NCBI GenBank assembly: GCA_938009275.1
Contig: CALLHY010000026.1
Location: 1 to 40,052, forward strand
DNA from: an uncultured bacterium
Lineage (GTDB): Bacteria > Cloacimonadota > Cloacimonadia > Cloacimonadales > Cloacimonadaceae
Direction: 5' to 3'
Length of the DNA stretch: 40,052 nucleotides
The notes beneath the pieces are model-generated. The model saw only the letters and a program-made list of their open reading frames with translations, searched no databases and was not told where the DNA came from. Within the stretch, counting starts at the first letter, position 1, and every line of letters begins with the position of its first letter. Positions 8,531 to 16,213 of the stretch are shown here, one piece after another. The position numbers were made by a program, and so were the translations under genes.

Positions 8531-9610
8531 CTAAAACATGTCGAACAGCAGTTCACGCGTAGCAGGGGCATTCTCCACCGGCTCAATCAAGCTGCGATAA
8601 TTATTAAAGAATGCCATCCCGATATCAGGATCAAACTGCGTGCTAAGATTATCCCTAATCTCCAGTCCCGCAGAATATGGGTCTAAATTCATGCGATATG
8701 GTCGCTGACTGGTCATGGCATCATAAGAATCGGCTACTGTTACTATCCTGGCCAGATGAGATATCTCCTCCCCCTTTTTGCCATAGGGATAACCGTCACC
8801 ACCATACCATTCGTGGTGTTGCAATATTATATCGTGCACTTCAGCAGGCAAGCCGATTGGCCCAATAATCCGCTCTCCAATTATGGGATGCTGTTTTACT
8901 ATCTCGTATTCTGACAAGGTAAGTTCCTGCTCCTTACTTAGCAGCGAATTATATATCCCTATCTTGCCCAGGTCGTGTAGCAGTGCACCAATGCGCAGAA
9001 GCTTCAGCTCTTCGATATCCAGCTTCAACAGCTTACCCAGCATGATGCTGATTACAGTTACTCTTTCCGAGTGACCTCTGGTGTATATGTCGTTTGCCTC
9101 CATGGCATAAACCATGGCATGGATTGTATTCAGATAATGCTTTTCCAGCTTGCTCTTGGCAGCAAACAGCTCCATTGTCCTTTCTTCCACAATGCTTTCC
9201 AGATGGTTGCGATAGTTCTCGTTCTGGACAAGCAACATATTCTTTTGTAAGGCTTGCTTAACTGCTACATGTAATTCGGCAATCTCGAAGGGTTTACGCA
9301 GAAAGTCAAACGCCCCAAGCTGAATTGCCTTCCTCATTTTTTCCTGATCTGCCTCTCCGGTCATGAGGATAACCGGGAGATTGGGGTCGAGCTTAACAAC
9401 GAGATTCAGCACATCCAAACCGCTTAAGCCAGGCATGGTAACATCGGATATAACCACATTGTAGATATTGGTTTGCAGCAGCTCAACGGCCTCTTTGGGA
9501 TCACTACATACAGTAATCTGATAAGTGGGCTCATTCTTTAGGCTCATGCGCACGCAATCCAGCATGGCTGTTTCGTCGTCTATTACCAGTATTTGTCGTT
9601 TTATATTCAT
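8531..9610 (-). CDS. response regulator with REC and HD-GYP output domains
   Basis: A 359-residue cytoplasmic protein. The REC domain (about 6-120) has acidic pair D11/D12, phospho-acceptor D56 (VVISDVTMP), T84 and K106 (FLRKPFE). A short coiled linker (130-160) leads to an HD-GYP domain (about 163-350) with H180, HD 212-213 in LLHDLGKIGI, H241, HH 265-266, the GYP signature GGDGYP (270-275) and D294 in ADSYDAMTSQRPYR. HD-GYP proteins of this type hydrolyse cyclic-di-GMP (or related dinucleotides), so phosphorylation by an unknown kinase would tune dinucleotide levels. All metal ligands look intact. No kinase or GGDEF protein is nearby. It starts 12 nt after the SRAP gene; the ribosome-binding site is weak, suggesting coupling to that gene. 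Confidence 0.94.
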   Translation of the reverse strand: MNIKRQILVIDDETAMLDCVRMSLKNEPTYQITVCSDPKEAVELLQTNIYNVVISDVTMPGLSGLDVLNLVVKLDPNLPVILMTGEADQEKMRKAIQLGAFDFLRKPFEIAELHVAVKQALQKNMLLVQNENYRNHLESIVEERTMELFAAKSKLEKHYLNTIHAMVYAMEANDIYTRGHSERVTVISIMLGKLLKLDIEELKLLRIGALLHDLGKIGIYNSLLSKEQELTLSEYEIVKQHPIIGERIIGPIGLPAEVHDIILQHHEWYGGDGYPYGKKGEEISHLARIVTVADSYDAMTSQRPYRMNLDPYSAGLEIRDNLSTQFDPDIGMAFFNNYRSLIEPVENAPATRELLFDMF

Positions 9611-9622
9611 TATATCTGCCTG

Positions 9623-10321
9623 TTAGCCAAAGATGTCCGCTTGTTTTTCGCTGTTAGATATCCGCTGCATACATTCAGCATCGTTATGGCGAATACTATT
9701 AACTTTAGGGCTTACCGGATACATTTCCAGTTCAATATCATTGTCCGGCGTTAAAAGCGGATGAAGGGTTGATATATCTTGAACGCTTGGATTAAGCCAG
9801 GTATTTCGTGTGCGTGGGCTTAGCAGCAAAGGCATCCTATCGTGAATATGCCCCACCACATTGTTTGCCATGGTAGTAATAATGCCTAAAGAGGGAATAT
9901 AGCTGCCATCGGGGCTTTCCCAGGTATCATAGATGCCTGCCATATAAATTAAGTCCTCTCCAACAGCATGAATAAAGTATGGCTGTTTGTCAGCTTTTCG
10001 CCATTCGTAAAAGCCATTCGCGGGGATAATGCACCTGCGGCGCAAAAATGAAACCTTGAAACTTGGCTTTTGGGTAATTGTTTCGCTACGGATGTTTATC
10101 ATGGCATGAGCAGGAAGTTCGTGCATCCAAGAGGGAATCAAACCCCATCTAAAAGAACCAAGATAACGAATTCCCTCTTTGGCAACCACTGCCGATACAG
10201 TATGCGTGGGTGCCACATTGAAGGAAATCTCCACTTGTTCGGAATTGCTTATTATCTTCAGCTCATCCTGCAATTTCTTCAGCTCTTTATATACAATCAC
10301 CTGGGCGAATCGTCCGCACAT
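9623..10321 (-). CDS. SRAP-domain protein (YedK/HMCES family), abasic-site crosslinking
   Basis: A 232-residue protein of the SOS-response-associated peptidase family, which shields single-strand abasic sites by covalent thiazolidine attachment through Cys2. The frame is open to 10354, but the ATG at 10321 is correct: AAAGGAG precedes it and it begins MCGRF, placing the essential cysteine at position 2 for exposure by Met removal. Other family residues are present: N76 in NIRSET, E106 in NGFYEW, and H160 in IHDRMP. It is divergent from endonuclease III (95-bp gap), another abasic-site enzyme, a sensible repair pairing. No LexA-type box is obvious to me in that gap. Confidence 0.94.
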   Translation of the reverse strand: MCGRFAQVIVYKELKKLQDELKIISNSEQVEISFNVAPTHTVSAVVAKEGIRYLGSFRWGLIPSWMHELPAHAMINIRSETITQKPSFKVSFLRRRCIIPANGFYEWRKADKQPYFIHAVGEDLIYMAGIYDTWESPDGSYIPSLGIITTMANNVVGHIHDRMPLLLSPRTRNTWLNPSVQDISTLHPLLTPDNDIELEMYPVSPKVNSIRHNDAECMQRISNSEKQADIFG

Positions 10322-10337
10322 TAAAACTCCTTTGCTG

Positions 10338-10366
10338 TTGACAAGATTTATCACCCCTACAATTCT
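10338..10366 (+). promoter_or_regulatory. candidate promoter for nth
   Basis: TTGACA (10338-10343) is a perfect -35 hexamer with AATTCT 17 bp downstream, 73 nt before the nth ATG. It lies in the divergent nth/SRAP spacer. Confidence 0.35.
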
Positions 10367-10416
10367 TGCAACATATTTTTAAGCTATATCCCAAAACTTA
10401 CCATGGTGGTGTACAG

Positions 10417-11064
10417 ATGAAGACATTCGACATAGATGCCGTGATGCAAAAGCTTCAAGAGCATTATAATACAGTTAAAACGCCAATTGTTGACCTTATC
10501 CAGATTCAAACCCAAGAGCCATTCAAGGTGCTCGTTGCCACCATCCTTAGCGCGAGAACCAAGGACGAAACCACCGCAAAGGCTGTGGGAAAGCTATTCG
10601 AAGTAGTTAACAACCCCGATGACTTAGCCGCCCTCGACATAGAGGAAATTGACTCTATGATCTGGCAAGTGGGCTTCCACCGGGAAAAGGCAAAGCACCT
10701 GAAGGCACTGCCCGGCGTGCTGAACGAACGCTTTGGCGGAAAGGTTCCCAGTGAGATTGATGACCTGCTGCTACTACCTGGTGTGGGACGAAAAACCGCC
10801 AATCTGGTGCGAACCGTAGCCTTTTCTTTGCCTGCAATTTGTGTGGACGTGCATGTGCATAGGATCTGCAACCGCTGGGGATATATAAAAACTGACACTC
10901 CCTTTGATAGCGAAATGGCACTTAGGGAGAAGCTTCCTGCCAGGCACTGGCAGAACATAAACTCCTTTGTTGTTGCCTTTGGGCAAAGCCTGTGTAAGCC
11001 CCGGAAACCCGATTGCCAGCTCTGTCCCATTGGCGATTATTGCCAGCGAATTGGCGTGGATTAA
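10417..11064 (+). CDS. nth: endonuclease III, DNA glycosylase/AP lyase
   Basis: A 215-residue base-excision-repair enzyme removing oxidised pyrimidines and nicking abasic sites. Seen: helix-hairpin-helix LPGVGRKTAN (120-129) with the catalytic lysine K126, the catalytic aspartate D144 in VDVHVHR, and the C-terminal 4Fe-4S loop C193-X6-C200-X2-C203-X5-C209, the exact endonuclease III spacing. The ATG at 10417 follows a GGTGGTG stretch and gives the normal family length; the 17 residues that could be added upstream do not match the family and would run over the -10 region. Transcribed divergently from the SRAP gene and convergently with the NfeD operon. Confidence 0.96.
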   Translation: MKTFDIDAVMQKLQEHYNTVKTPIVDLIQIQTQEPFKVLVATILSARTKDETTAKAVGKLFEVVNNPDDLAALDIEEIDSMIWQVGFHREKAKHLKALPGVLNERFGGKVPSEIDDLLLLPGVGRKTANLVRTVAFSLPAICVDVHVHRICNRWGYIKTDTPFDSEMALREKLPARHWQNINSFVVAFGQSLCKPRKPDCQLCPIGDYCQRIGVD

Positions 11065-11123
11065 TGCAATAAAAAAGTCAACAAGTCTCGTGGTTAGATG
11101 TAGCTTCCTTGAAGGAATTACTA

Positions 11124-11163
11124 ATGAATTACGCATGGAATACGCATCTCATCCGTAATTCAT
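11124..11163. terminator. inverted repeat between convergent genes, possible bidirectional terminator
   Basis: ATGAATTACG (11124-11133) is the perfect reverse complement of CGTAATTCAT (11154-11163), with a 20-nt loop. It lies in the 172-bp gap between the stops of nth (+) and the NfeD-like gene (-). There is no T-run, so it may be a repeat rather than a true intrinsic terminator. The rest of the gap holds a small TCCTTGAAGGA palindrome (11106-11116) and nothing else I can name. Confidence 0.4.
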
Positions 11164-11236
11164 CCGTAATAATAGCGCAATTGCTTTTAGCTTGCCAAGC
11201 AGACACTATGCGACTAAATAAATGGATATAAGGACG

Positions 11237-11683
11237 TTAGCTTATTTTTTTCACCACTATTAGTTTGTTTCCGTCTATGCCTTGAACTAGCACTTTCGCT
11301 CCAAGCTCGATAGATTGCTGATTTTCTTCGATAGCAGTCCATTCCTCGCCGCCAACCTTCACAAATCCTTTGCCTTCGGCAGGGATTTCTTTGGTAACCA
11401 CTCCAGATTTGCCCTTCAGGGCATAGACATTGGTGTCGCCACCGGTTGTGGTAAGAATCTTTTTTCCCAGCTTGCGCATGAAGAGGAAGGCTACAAAGCT
11501 GATGATGGCAAATATCAGGATTTGTAGGGGGATGCTGTTGCCAATAATGGGGAACATGCTAAATAAACCAGTAAGAATTGCGCCTATTCCCAGGGAAATA
11601 AAGAAGAATGCGGGATCGAAAATCTCGATGATCACAAAGCCGATCCCGATCATCATCCAAACATGCCAGGCAAGTAAGTTCAT
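11237..11683 (-). CDS. NfeD-like membrane protein
   Basis: A 148-residue short-form NfeD family protein. Seen: N-terminal hydrophobic segments (about 6-24, 26-44 and 48-68, with the family's EIFDPAFFFISLGIGAIL) and a soluble C-terminal beta-barrel (OB-fold-like) domain from about 85 (GKSGVVTKEIPAEGKGFVKVGGEEWTAI). Short NfeD proteins usually work beside an SPFH/stomatin-type membrane protein encoded next door; none is present here, so it is an orphan within this window. Last gene of the dapA-to-NfeD run, 14 nt after the DUF4349 gene; ribosome-binding site AGGAG. Confidence 0.88.
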   Translation of the reverse strand: MNLLAWHVWMMIGIGFVIIEIFDPAFFFISLGIGAILTGLFSMFPIIGNSIPLQILIFAIISFVAFLFMRKLGKKILTTTGGDTNVYALKGKSGVVTKEIPAEGKGFVKVGGEEWTAIEENQQSIELGAKVLVQGIDGNKLIVVKKIS

Positions 11684-11697
11684 ACTATCTCCTGTAT

Positions 11698-12591
11698 CTA
11701 TGTGGTTTTGTTGTCGTCTTCTGCGGTAGGAGTACTGCGTTTGTCTTTGTAAACTCTTTTAACCTTGCGCTTTCCGGCGTTGTAGGCATAGCTTTCGGAA
11801 TACTTGCTGGTATAGCCGCCATACTGATAGCTGCCACCCAAACCACCGGCATTTAAACCTTTTATGCCGATTGCCGCCAGGAAGTACATTAGCAATCTGG
11901 TACCGAAATACACAATCACCATGCCCACAGCATACACGCCCAGCCATGAGAAGAAGCCAATTGCCATGCTTTTCACAGTAAGGAAGGCATTGCTGTTTTT
12001 TTGCAGAGGGGAGAGAGTAATATATAAAAGAACATTTTGCGAGTTCTTGAGCTTGTCTAAGTTCAGGCGTGATTGGTGGATAAGCGAATGCAGAGCTTCT
12101 TTGCGTCTGTTTTGAGTATCGGTAGGGAAACGCAGTTGGTAAAGATCATTTTGCTCTCTTTCATAGGAAGACAGTCTGGCGGCTTCGGTTTCATAATCGA
12201 TGTTTACCAGAGAGGTATCTATCTGCTCCGTGTGAGAGCTAACTACTCCAAAGCTATTCAGACGTTCCAACACAGCCTTCATTTCCGAGCGGGGAACACT
12301 GAATATATATGCCCCGGAGGTGGGCTCATTCTGCTTGCGGATTTGTTTAACCGCGTATTTGTCTATGATGTCGCCAATGGAAGCCTGGGAACGACGAACA
12401 TCGGTGGTGCTGAAAGTCACTTGAGCTTTGTTGATAAACTTCAGATCACGGTATTCTTGTTGGGAGGGTTTAAAATTAAAGCTCGCAGATTTGCCTTCTT
12501 TGTTCTTGAATTCGATTATCGATGTGGCAATCGCAAGAAATACGATAAAAATGGCAATCCCTTTAACTCGGTTTTTGGTTTTCTTATCCAC
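11698..12591 (-). CDS. DUF4349-type membrane-anchored protein
   Basis: A 297-residue protein matching the DUF4349 pattern: an N-terminal anchor (about 10-28), an extracytoplasmic region with NKAQVTFSTTDV and SVPRSEMKAVLERLNSFGVVSSHTEQIDTSLVNIDYETEAARLSSYEREQ-type elements (the family's conserved 'D...T..Y.D.EARL..L..E' helix), a coiled-coil stretch, and a C-terminal membrane segment (about 207-238). The tail after 245 is rich in Gly, Tyr and Lys and probably disordered. The start is a GTG at 12591 that directly follows the recN stop, with AGAGGA upstream. Function is unknown for the family. Confidence 0.82.
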   Translation of the reverse strand: MDKKTKNRVKGIAIFIVFLAIATSIIEFKNKEGKSASFNFKPSQQEYRDLKFINKAQVTFSTTDVRRSQASIGDIIDKYAVKQIRKQNEPTSGAYIFSVPRSEMKAVLERLNSFGVVSSHTEQIDTSLVNIDYETEAARLSSYEREQNDLYQLRFPTDTQNRRKEALHSLIHQSRLNLDKLKNSQNVLLYITLSPLQKNSNAFLTVKSMAIGFFSWLGVYAVGMVIVYFGTRLLMYFLAAIGIKGLNAGGLGGSYQYGGYTSKYSESYAYNAGKRKVKRVYKDKRSTPTAEDDNKTT

Positions 12592-14295
12592 TTAGTCCTC
12601 TTTATATGTCTTATTTATTAGCTCTTTTGCGTGCTCCAGCGCTGTTGTGCTGATGCTACCGGACAACATTCTGGCAATTTCCTTCAGACGGCTTTCATCG
12701 TGTAAAACTGCCATCTTTACTATGCTGCCATCACCAATCCTATCTTTGCTAATAGCTATGTGAGTATCGGCATGGGCAGCAATCTGTGCCAAATGCGTGA
12801 TGCACAATATCTGATGCCTCTTAGCCAGAGTGCCGATAAACTCAGCCACGCTGGTGGCAGTTTTGCCGCCTATTCCAGAATCTATCTCGTCTAATATCAT
12901 CAGCTTTGCAGAAATCTTTGCGCCCAAAACCTGCTTAAGTGCCAGAAGGATGCGGGATAATTCGCCCCCACTGGCCACAGACGCAAGCGGTTTTTGCTCA
13001 AAGCCGGGATTTGCCGAAAACAGATACTGAATGCTATCGTTTCCAGACTCGGAAACAGCCATTATGTACTTGGATAGTATCTTTTCATCATTGCTTTTTT
13101 TGTCAATCCTAATTTCGAAGCTGCCATTAGGGATACACAGGCTTCTGATGCTTTTTTCCAACTGAACCTTAAGCTTCCCTGCTGCTTTTTGCCTGATCTC
13201 GGATAGCTTATCCGCTAAATTGCATAGCGTTACAAAATCGCTTTCAAGCTTTGTTTCCAAATCGCTTATCTCAGTTTTCAGCTTGCCAAGGTCTGCCAAT
13301 TGGGTACCACGTTGCTGAAACAATTCTATCAGTTCCTCAATGCTGCGAACCTTGTGCTTGTATAGCAGGGCGTTTATTGCGTCCAGCCGGGCTTGAATGG
13401 CTTCCAGTTTGTCGGGATCGGCAGATAAGCTTGCCTCAACTGAGTCTAACTGTGAGGCGGCTTCCTGCATTGCCTCCAAAGCCTGGCTAAGGCAGAGGCT
13501 AACCTCTTGAATATTGGTACTGAGGTTGGTATAGCGGCTCAGCTGTGAAACGTAGCTGCTTATCTGGTCATATACACAGCTTTCGGCTTCAAACAACCCG
13601 TGTTTGGTCATTTTAGTAAGCTGGTCTATCTCCTGAACATTGGACATTAGTTCATATTCTTTTTGTAAGGCAATGTCTTCGCCCACAACAAGCCTGGCCG
13701 ATTCCAGTTCCTCAAACTGAAACTGGTATAGTTCACGGAGCTGATTCTGCGTGTCATACTGGGTTTGCAGCTCTTTTAGCCGGTTAAGATCGTCTTTTAT
13801 GCTTCTATACAGAATGCTGAATTGTTCACGTGTGCCAGTTGCATCTGCAAAGGCGTCCAGAAGTTCAAGTTGATAAGCTGAATTCAAAAGGCGTTGTTGG
13901 TCACGCTGATGATGAAAGTCTATCATCAGTGGCTTTAGCTCTTTCATTAAGCTCGCGCCAACCTTTCTACCACCAAGGTAATAGGTAGATTTGCCTGTAG
14001 TGCTTATCTCACGGGCAAGGATAATCTCCTCATCGGGCATTACTCCGCTATCGGATAAAAGTTCGCTAAGCCGGGCATTGTCTATGGGCAAGAAGCTGGC
14101 TTCCAGATAAATGGGCTGGCTTTTGTCATACGCTTCCACTCCTGCCTGATTGTCGCCAAAAATCAGTGAGATTGAGCCCACTAATATAGACTTGCCTGCG
14201 CCTGTTTCGCCGCTGATAACCGTAAAGCCTTCGTTAAAAGATAGCCTTGCTTCCGGTAACATAAGGTAATTCTTTATGTAGATTTCAGTTAGCAT
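12592..14295 (-). CDS. recN: DNA repair protein RecN
   Basis: A 567-residue SMC-like ATPase acting in double-strand-break repair. Seen: Walker A GETGAGKS (29-36) after MLTEIYIKNY, a long central coiled coil (about 150-350), the ABC signature SGGELSR near 440, and Walker B LMILDEIDSGIGG near 465. The ATG at 14295 overlaps the nadK stop by one base (TGATG); a GTG one codon earlier is the only alternative. Normal length for the family. It sits between nadK and the DUF4349 gene with no spacers, so translation is probably coupled to nadK, a neighbour arrangement seen in many bacteria. Confidence 0.96.
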   Translation of the reverse strand: MLTEIYIKNYLMLPEARLSFNEGFTVISGETGAGKSILVGSISLIFGDNQAGVEAYDKSQPIYLEASFLPIDNARLSELLSDSGVMPDEEIILAREISTTGKSTYYLGGRKVGASLMKELKPLMIDFHHQRDQQRLLNSAYQLELLDAFADATGTREQFSILYRSIKDDLNRLKELQTQYDTQNQLRELYQFQFEELESARLVVGEDIALQKEYELMSNVQEIDQLTKMTKHGLFEAESCVYDQISSYVSQLSRYTNLSTNIQEVSLCLSQALEAMQEAASQLDSVEASLSADPDKLEAIQARLDAINALLYKHKVRSIEELIELFQQRGTQLADLGKLKTEISDLETKLESDFVTLCNLADKLSEIRQKAAGKLKVQLEKSIRSLCIPNGSFEIRIDKKSNDEKILSKYIMAVSESGNDSIQYLFSANPGFEQKPLASVASGGELSRILLALKQVLGAKISAKLMILDEIDSGIGGKTATSVAEFIGTLAKRHQILCITHLAQIAAHADTHIAISKDRIGDGSIVKMAVLHDESRLKEIARMLSGSISTTALEHAKELINKTYKED

Positions 14296-15146
14296 CACTT
14301 ACCCAAGTGTAGTTTATTGCGCAATATCTGGTAAAATGTACGGTTAGATAGCTTGATAAACGATACATGACGCTCGGATGCAGTAACGCTTATCTCGTCG
14401 CCTTCCAAAATCACAAAGCTGTTCTCTCCATCTATCTGTAGCATAGCTGGCTGCTGTAAGCCGTGAATCTTCATAGTTAACCGCTCCGTGCTGGGAAATA
14501 CCATGGGGCGAATGGAAAGGATGTGAGGATTTAGCGGGCTTAATACTATTGCCCTCATCTGCGGAGATAAAATTGGGCCTCCAGCAGCCAGGGAATAAGC
14601 TGTAGAGCCGGTTGGTGTGCAGGTGATTACTCCATCACAGCGTGTGTCAAAAACATAGCGACCCGAAGCCTTTATGCGTACTTGAATCAACCCGGCACTC
14701 TCAGCTTTATGAATCACAGCATCATTAAGGGCAAGGCCGGTATATAGCACTTTCCCGTCACGTTTCAGTTGGCAGCTTATTAGCATCCTGTTCAGTAGCT
14801 TATACTTGCCTTGTTTCAGGTTACTAAGTGACTTGGCTATCTCTGGCAGTACGCTTTCGGATAAAAAGCCCAGGTAGCCAAGATTAATGCCAAGTATTGG
14901 TGCACCGGTATCAAGTGCCAGTTGTTTAGCCCGCAGGATGGTGCCATCTCCTCCAAATACCAGAATGCAGTCGATCTTTGCCTTTTTGCCCTTTGGTAGC
15001 AGTTTAATAAGGTCTTGCATCTGTTCTTGTTCACCGGGAGCGGCAAAGTAGTTTATCCCGCTGCCTTCACTCAGGCTTTTCAGCAAGTCATAGATGCTTT
15101 GTTTATCTGGAAAACGTGGGTTGATGCAGATGGCAAAGTTCTTCAT
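14295..15146 (-). CDS. nadK: NAD kinase
   Basis: A 283-residue cytoplasmic enzyme phosphorylating NAD to NADP. Seen: the GGDGT motif (65-69) with catalytic D67, LGINLGYLGFLSE (85-97), NDAVIHK (the conserved NE/ND region), and the GGDG-distal block CDGVITCTPTGSTAYSLAAGGPIL that binds substrate. Start ATG at 15146 overlaps the rsgA stop by one base (TAATG). The typical neighbour recN follows immediately. Confidence 0.96.
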   Translation of the reverse strand: MKNFAICINPRFPDKQSIYDLLKSLSEGSGINYFAAPGEQEQMQDLIKLLPKGKKAKIDCILVFGGDGTILRAKQLALDTGAPILGINLGYLGFLSESVLPEIAKSLSNLKQGKYKLLNRMLISCQLKRDGKVLYTGLALNDAVIHKAESAGLIQVRIKASGRYVFDTRCDGVITCTPTGSTAYSLAAGGPILSPQMRAIVLSPLNPHILSIRPMVFPSTERLTMKIHGLQQPAMLQIDGENSFVILEGDEISVTASERHVSFIKLSNRTFYQILRNKLHLGK

Positions 15147-16210
15147 TACAAGCCCTCATATATGCCGATATAGCTGTCGTAACGCTCAATAGGTATGCTG
15201 TCGTCTTCCACTGCCTGCAATACGGCACAGTCCTGTTCATGCCGGTGGCTACAGTCCTTAAACTTGCACAAATCTGCCAAGCCCGCAAAACCCGGAAACA
15301 CCTTTGGGATAAGCTGCTTATGATCAGCATGCAAACTTATTGTTTTTATGCCGGGAGTATCCAGCAAGTGTCCGCCAAAGCTCCAAGGCATCAGCTTTGC
15401 TTGCGTGGTAGTATGCTTGCCTTTCTCGTTAAAATCGCTTACTTCGGCAGTAGCAAGATTAAGCCCGGGCTCCAGATAGTTTATCAGTGTGCTTTTTCCC
15501 GTTCCCGAATGCCCGGTAAATACAGAGTCCTTGCCCATTAATAGCTGCTTAAGCTCTTCCATTCCCGTGCCATCAACCGTAGAGGTGCAAACAAGTGGGA
15601 TGCCCAGACTGCGGTAATATGCCGTTTCCTCTTCCAGTTCATCGGGGAACTCCAGCAGGTCTATCTTATTTATTACAATAATGGGGCTTATCCCCTGAAT
15701 GGCGGCAATGCAGAGATACCTGTCTATCAGCCCCGGCTTATACATGGGCATACGCCAGGAAGAGGTGATGATAACCTGGTCGATATTCGCTGCAAGGATA
15801 ATCTCTTTTTGAAAGCTGCCTGCTCCATAGCGGATAAGCGCATTAGTGCGGGGGATTACGTTCTCTATGCGATAGTCAGGCGCATTTGAGGTATCCAGAG
15901 ACACTTTATCGCCCACAGCCGCAAGAGAATGGCTTTTGTACAAAAACTGCTTTAGCCTGCCGCTCATGTTGCTGGGGAATACCTCGCTTCCCACTTCCAC
16001 CAAATACAGGTAGTTGCTCTTAATCTCTGTGATTCTGCCTTCCACCAGCTCCATGCCGGACTTGAAGGTATCCATGCTCTTGTTATGCGTTCGAGCTGTT
16101 TTGAACAGAGCCTGGTCTTTTTCATCATCCAGGATGTCGATATCCGGCAAGCTGATGTTTCGCAGCCTGCCGGAATACCGTTTAACCTGTTTCTTATCTT
16201 TTTGCTTCAT
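15146..16210 (-). CDS. rsgA: ribosome small-subunit maturation GTPase RsgA
   Basis: A 354-residue circularly permuted GTPase that checks late 30S assembly. Seen: an N-terminal basic extension of about 55 residues, an OB-fold (about 57-120), then the permuted G motifs in order G4 NKID (181-184), G1 GHSGTGKS (233-240) and G3 DTPG (284-287), and a zinc site C315-X4-C320-X-H322-X5-C328 near the C terminus. All key residues are intact. It begins 3 nt after the M16 protease stop and overlaps nadK by one base. With hflX and engB it makes three ribosome-linked GTPases in this window. Confidence 0.96.
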   Translation of the reverse strand: MKQKDKKQVKRYSGRLRNISLPDIDILDDEKDQALFKTARTHNKSMDTFKSGMELVEGRITEIKSNYLYLVEVGSEVFPSNMSGRLKQFLYKSHSLAAVGDKVSLDTSNAPDYRIENVIPRTNALIRYGAGSFQKEIILAANIDQVIITSSWRMPMYKPGLIDRYLCIAAIQGISPIIVINKIDLLEFPDELEEETAYYRSLGIPLVCTSTVDGTGMEELKQLLMGKDSVFTGHSGTGKSTLINYLEPGLNLATAEVSDFNEKGKHTTTQAKLMPWSFGGHLLDTPGIKTISLHADHKQLIPKVFPGFAGLADLCKFKDCSHRHEQDCAVLQAVEDDSIPIERYDSYIGIYEGL

Positions 16211-16213
16211 TAA

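Noticed and set aside
10506..11030. 174-residue minus-strand open frame
   Set aside because: Entirely antisense to endonuclease III, whose motifs are intact; low-complexity Ser/Arg composition is typical of a shadow frame.
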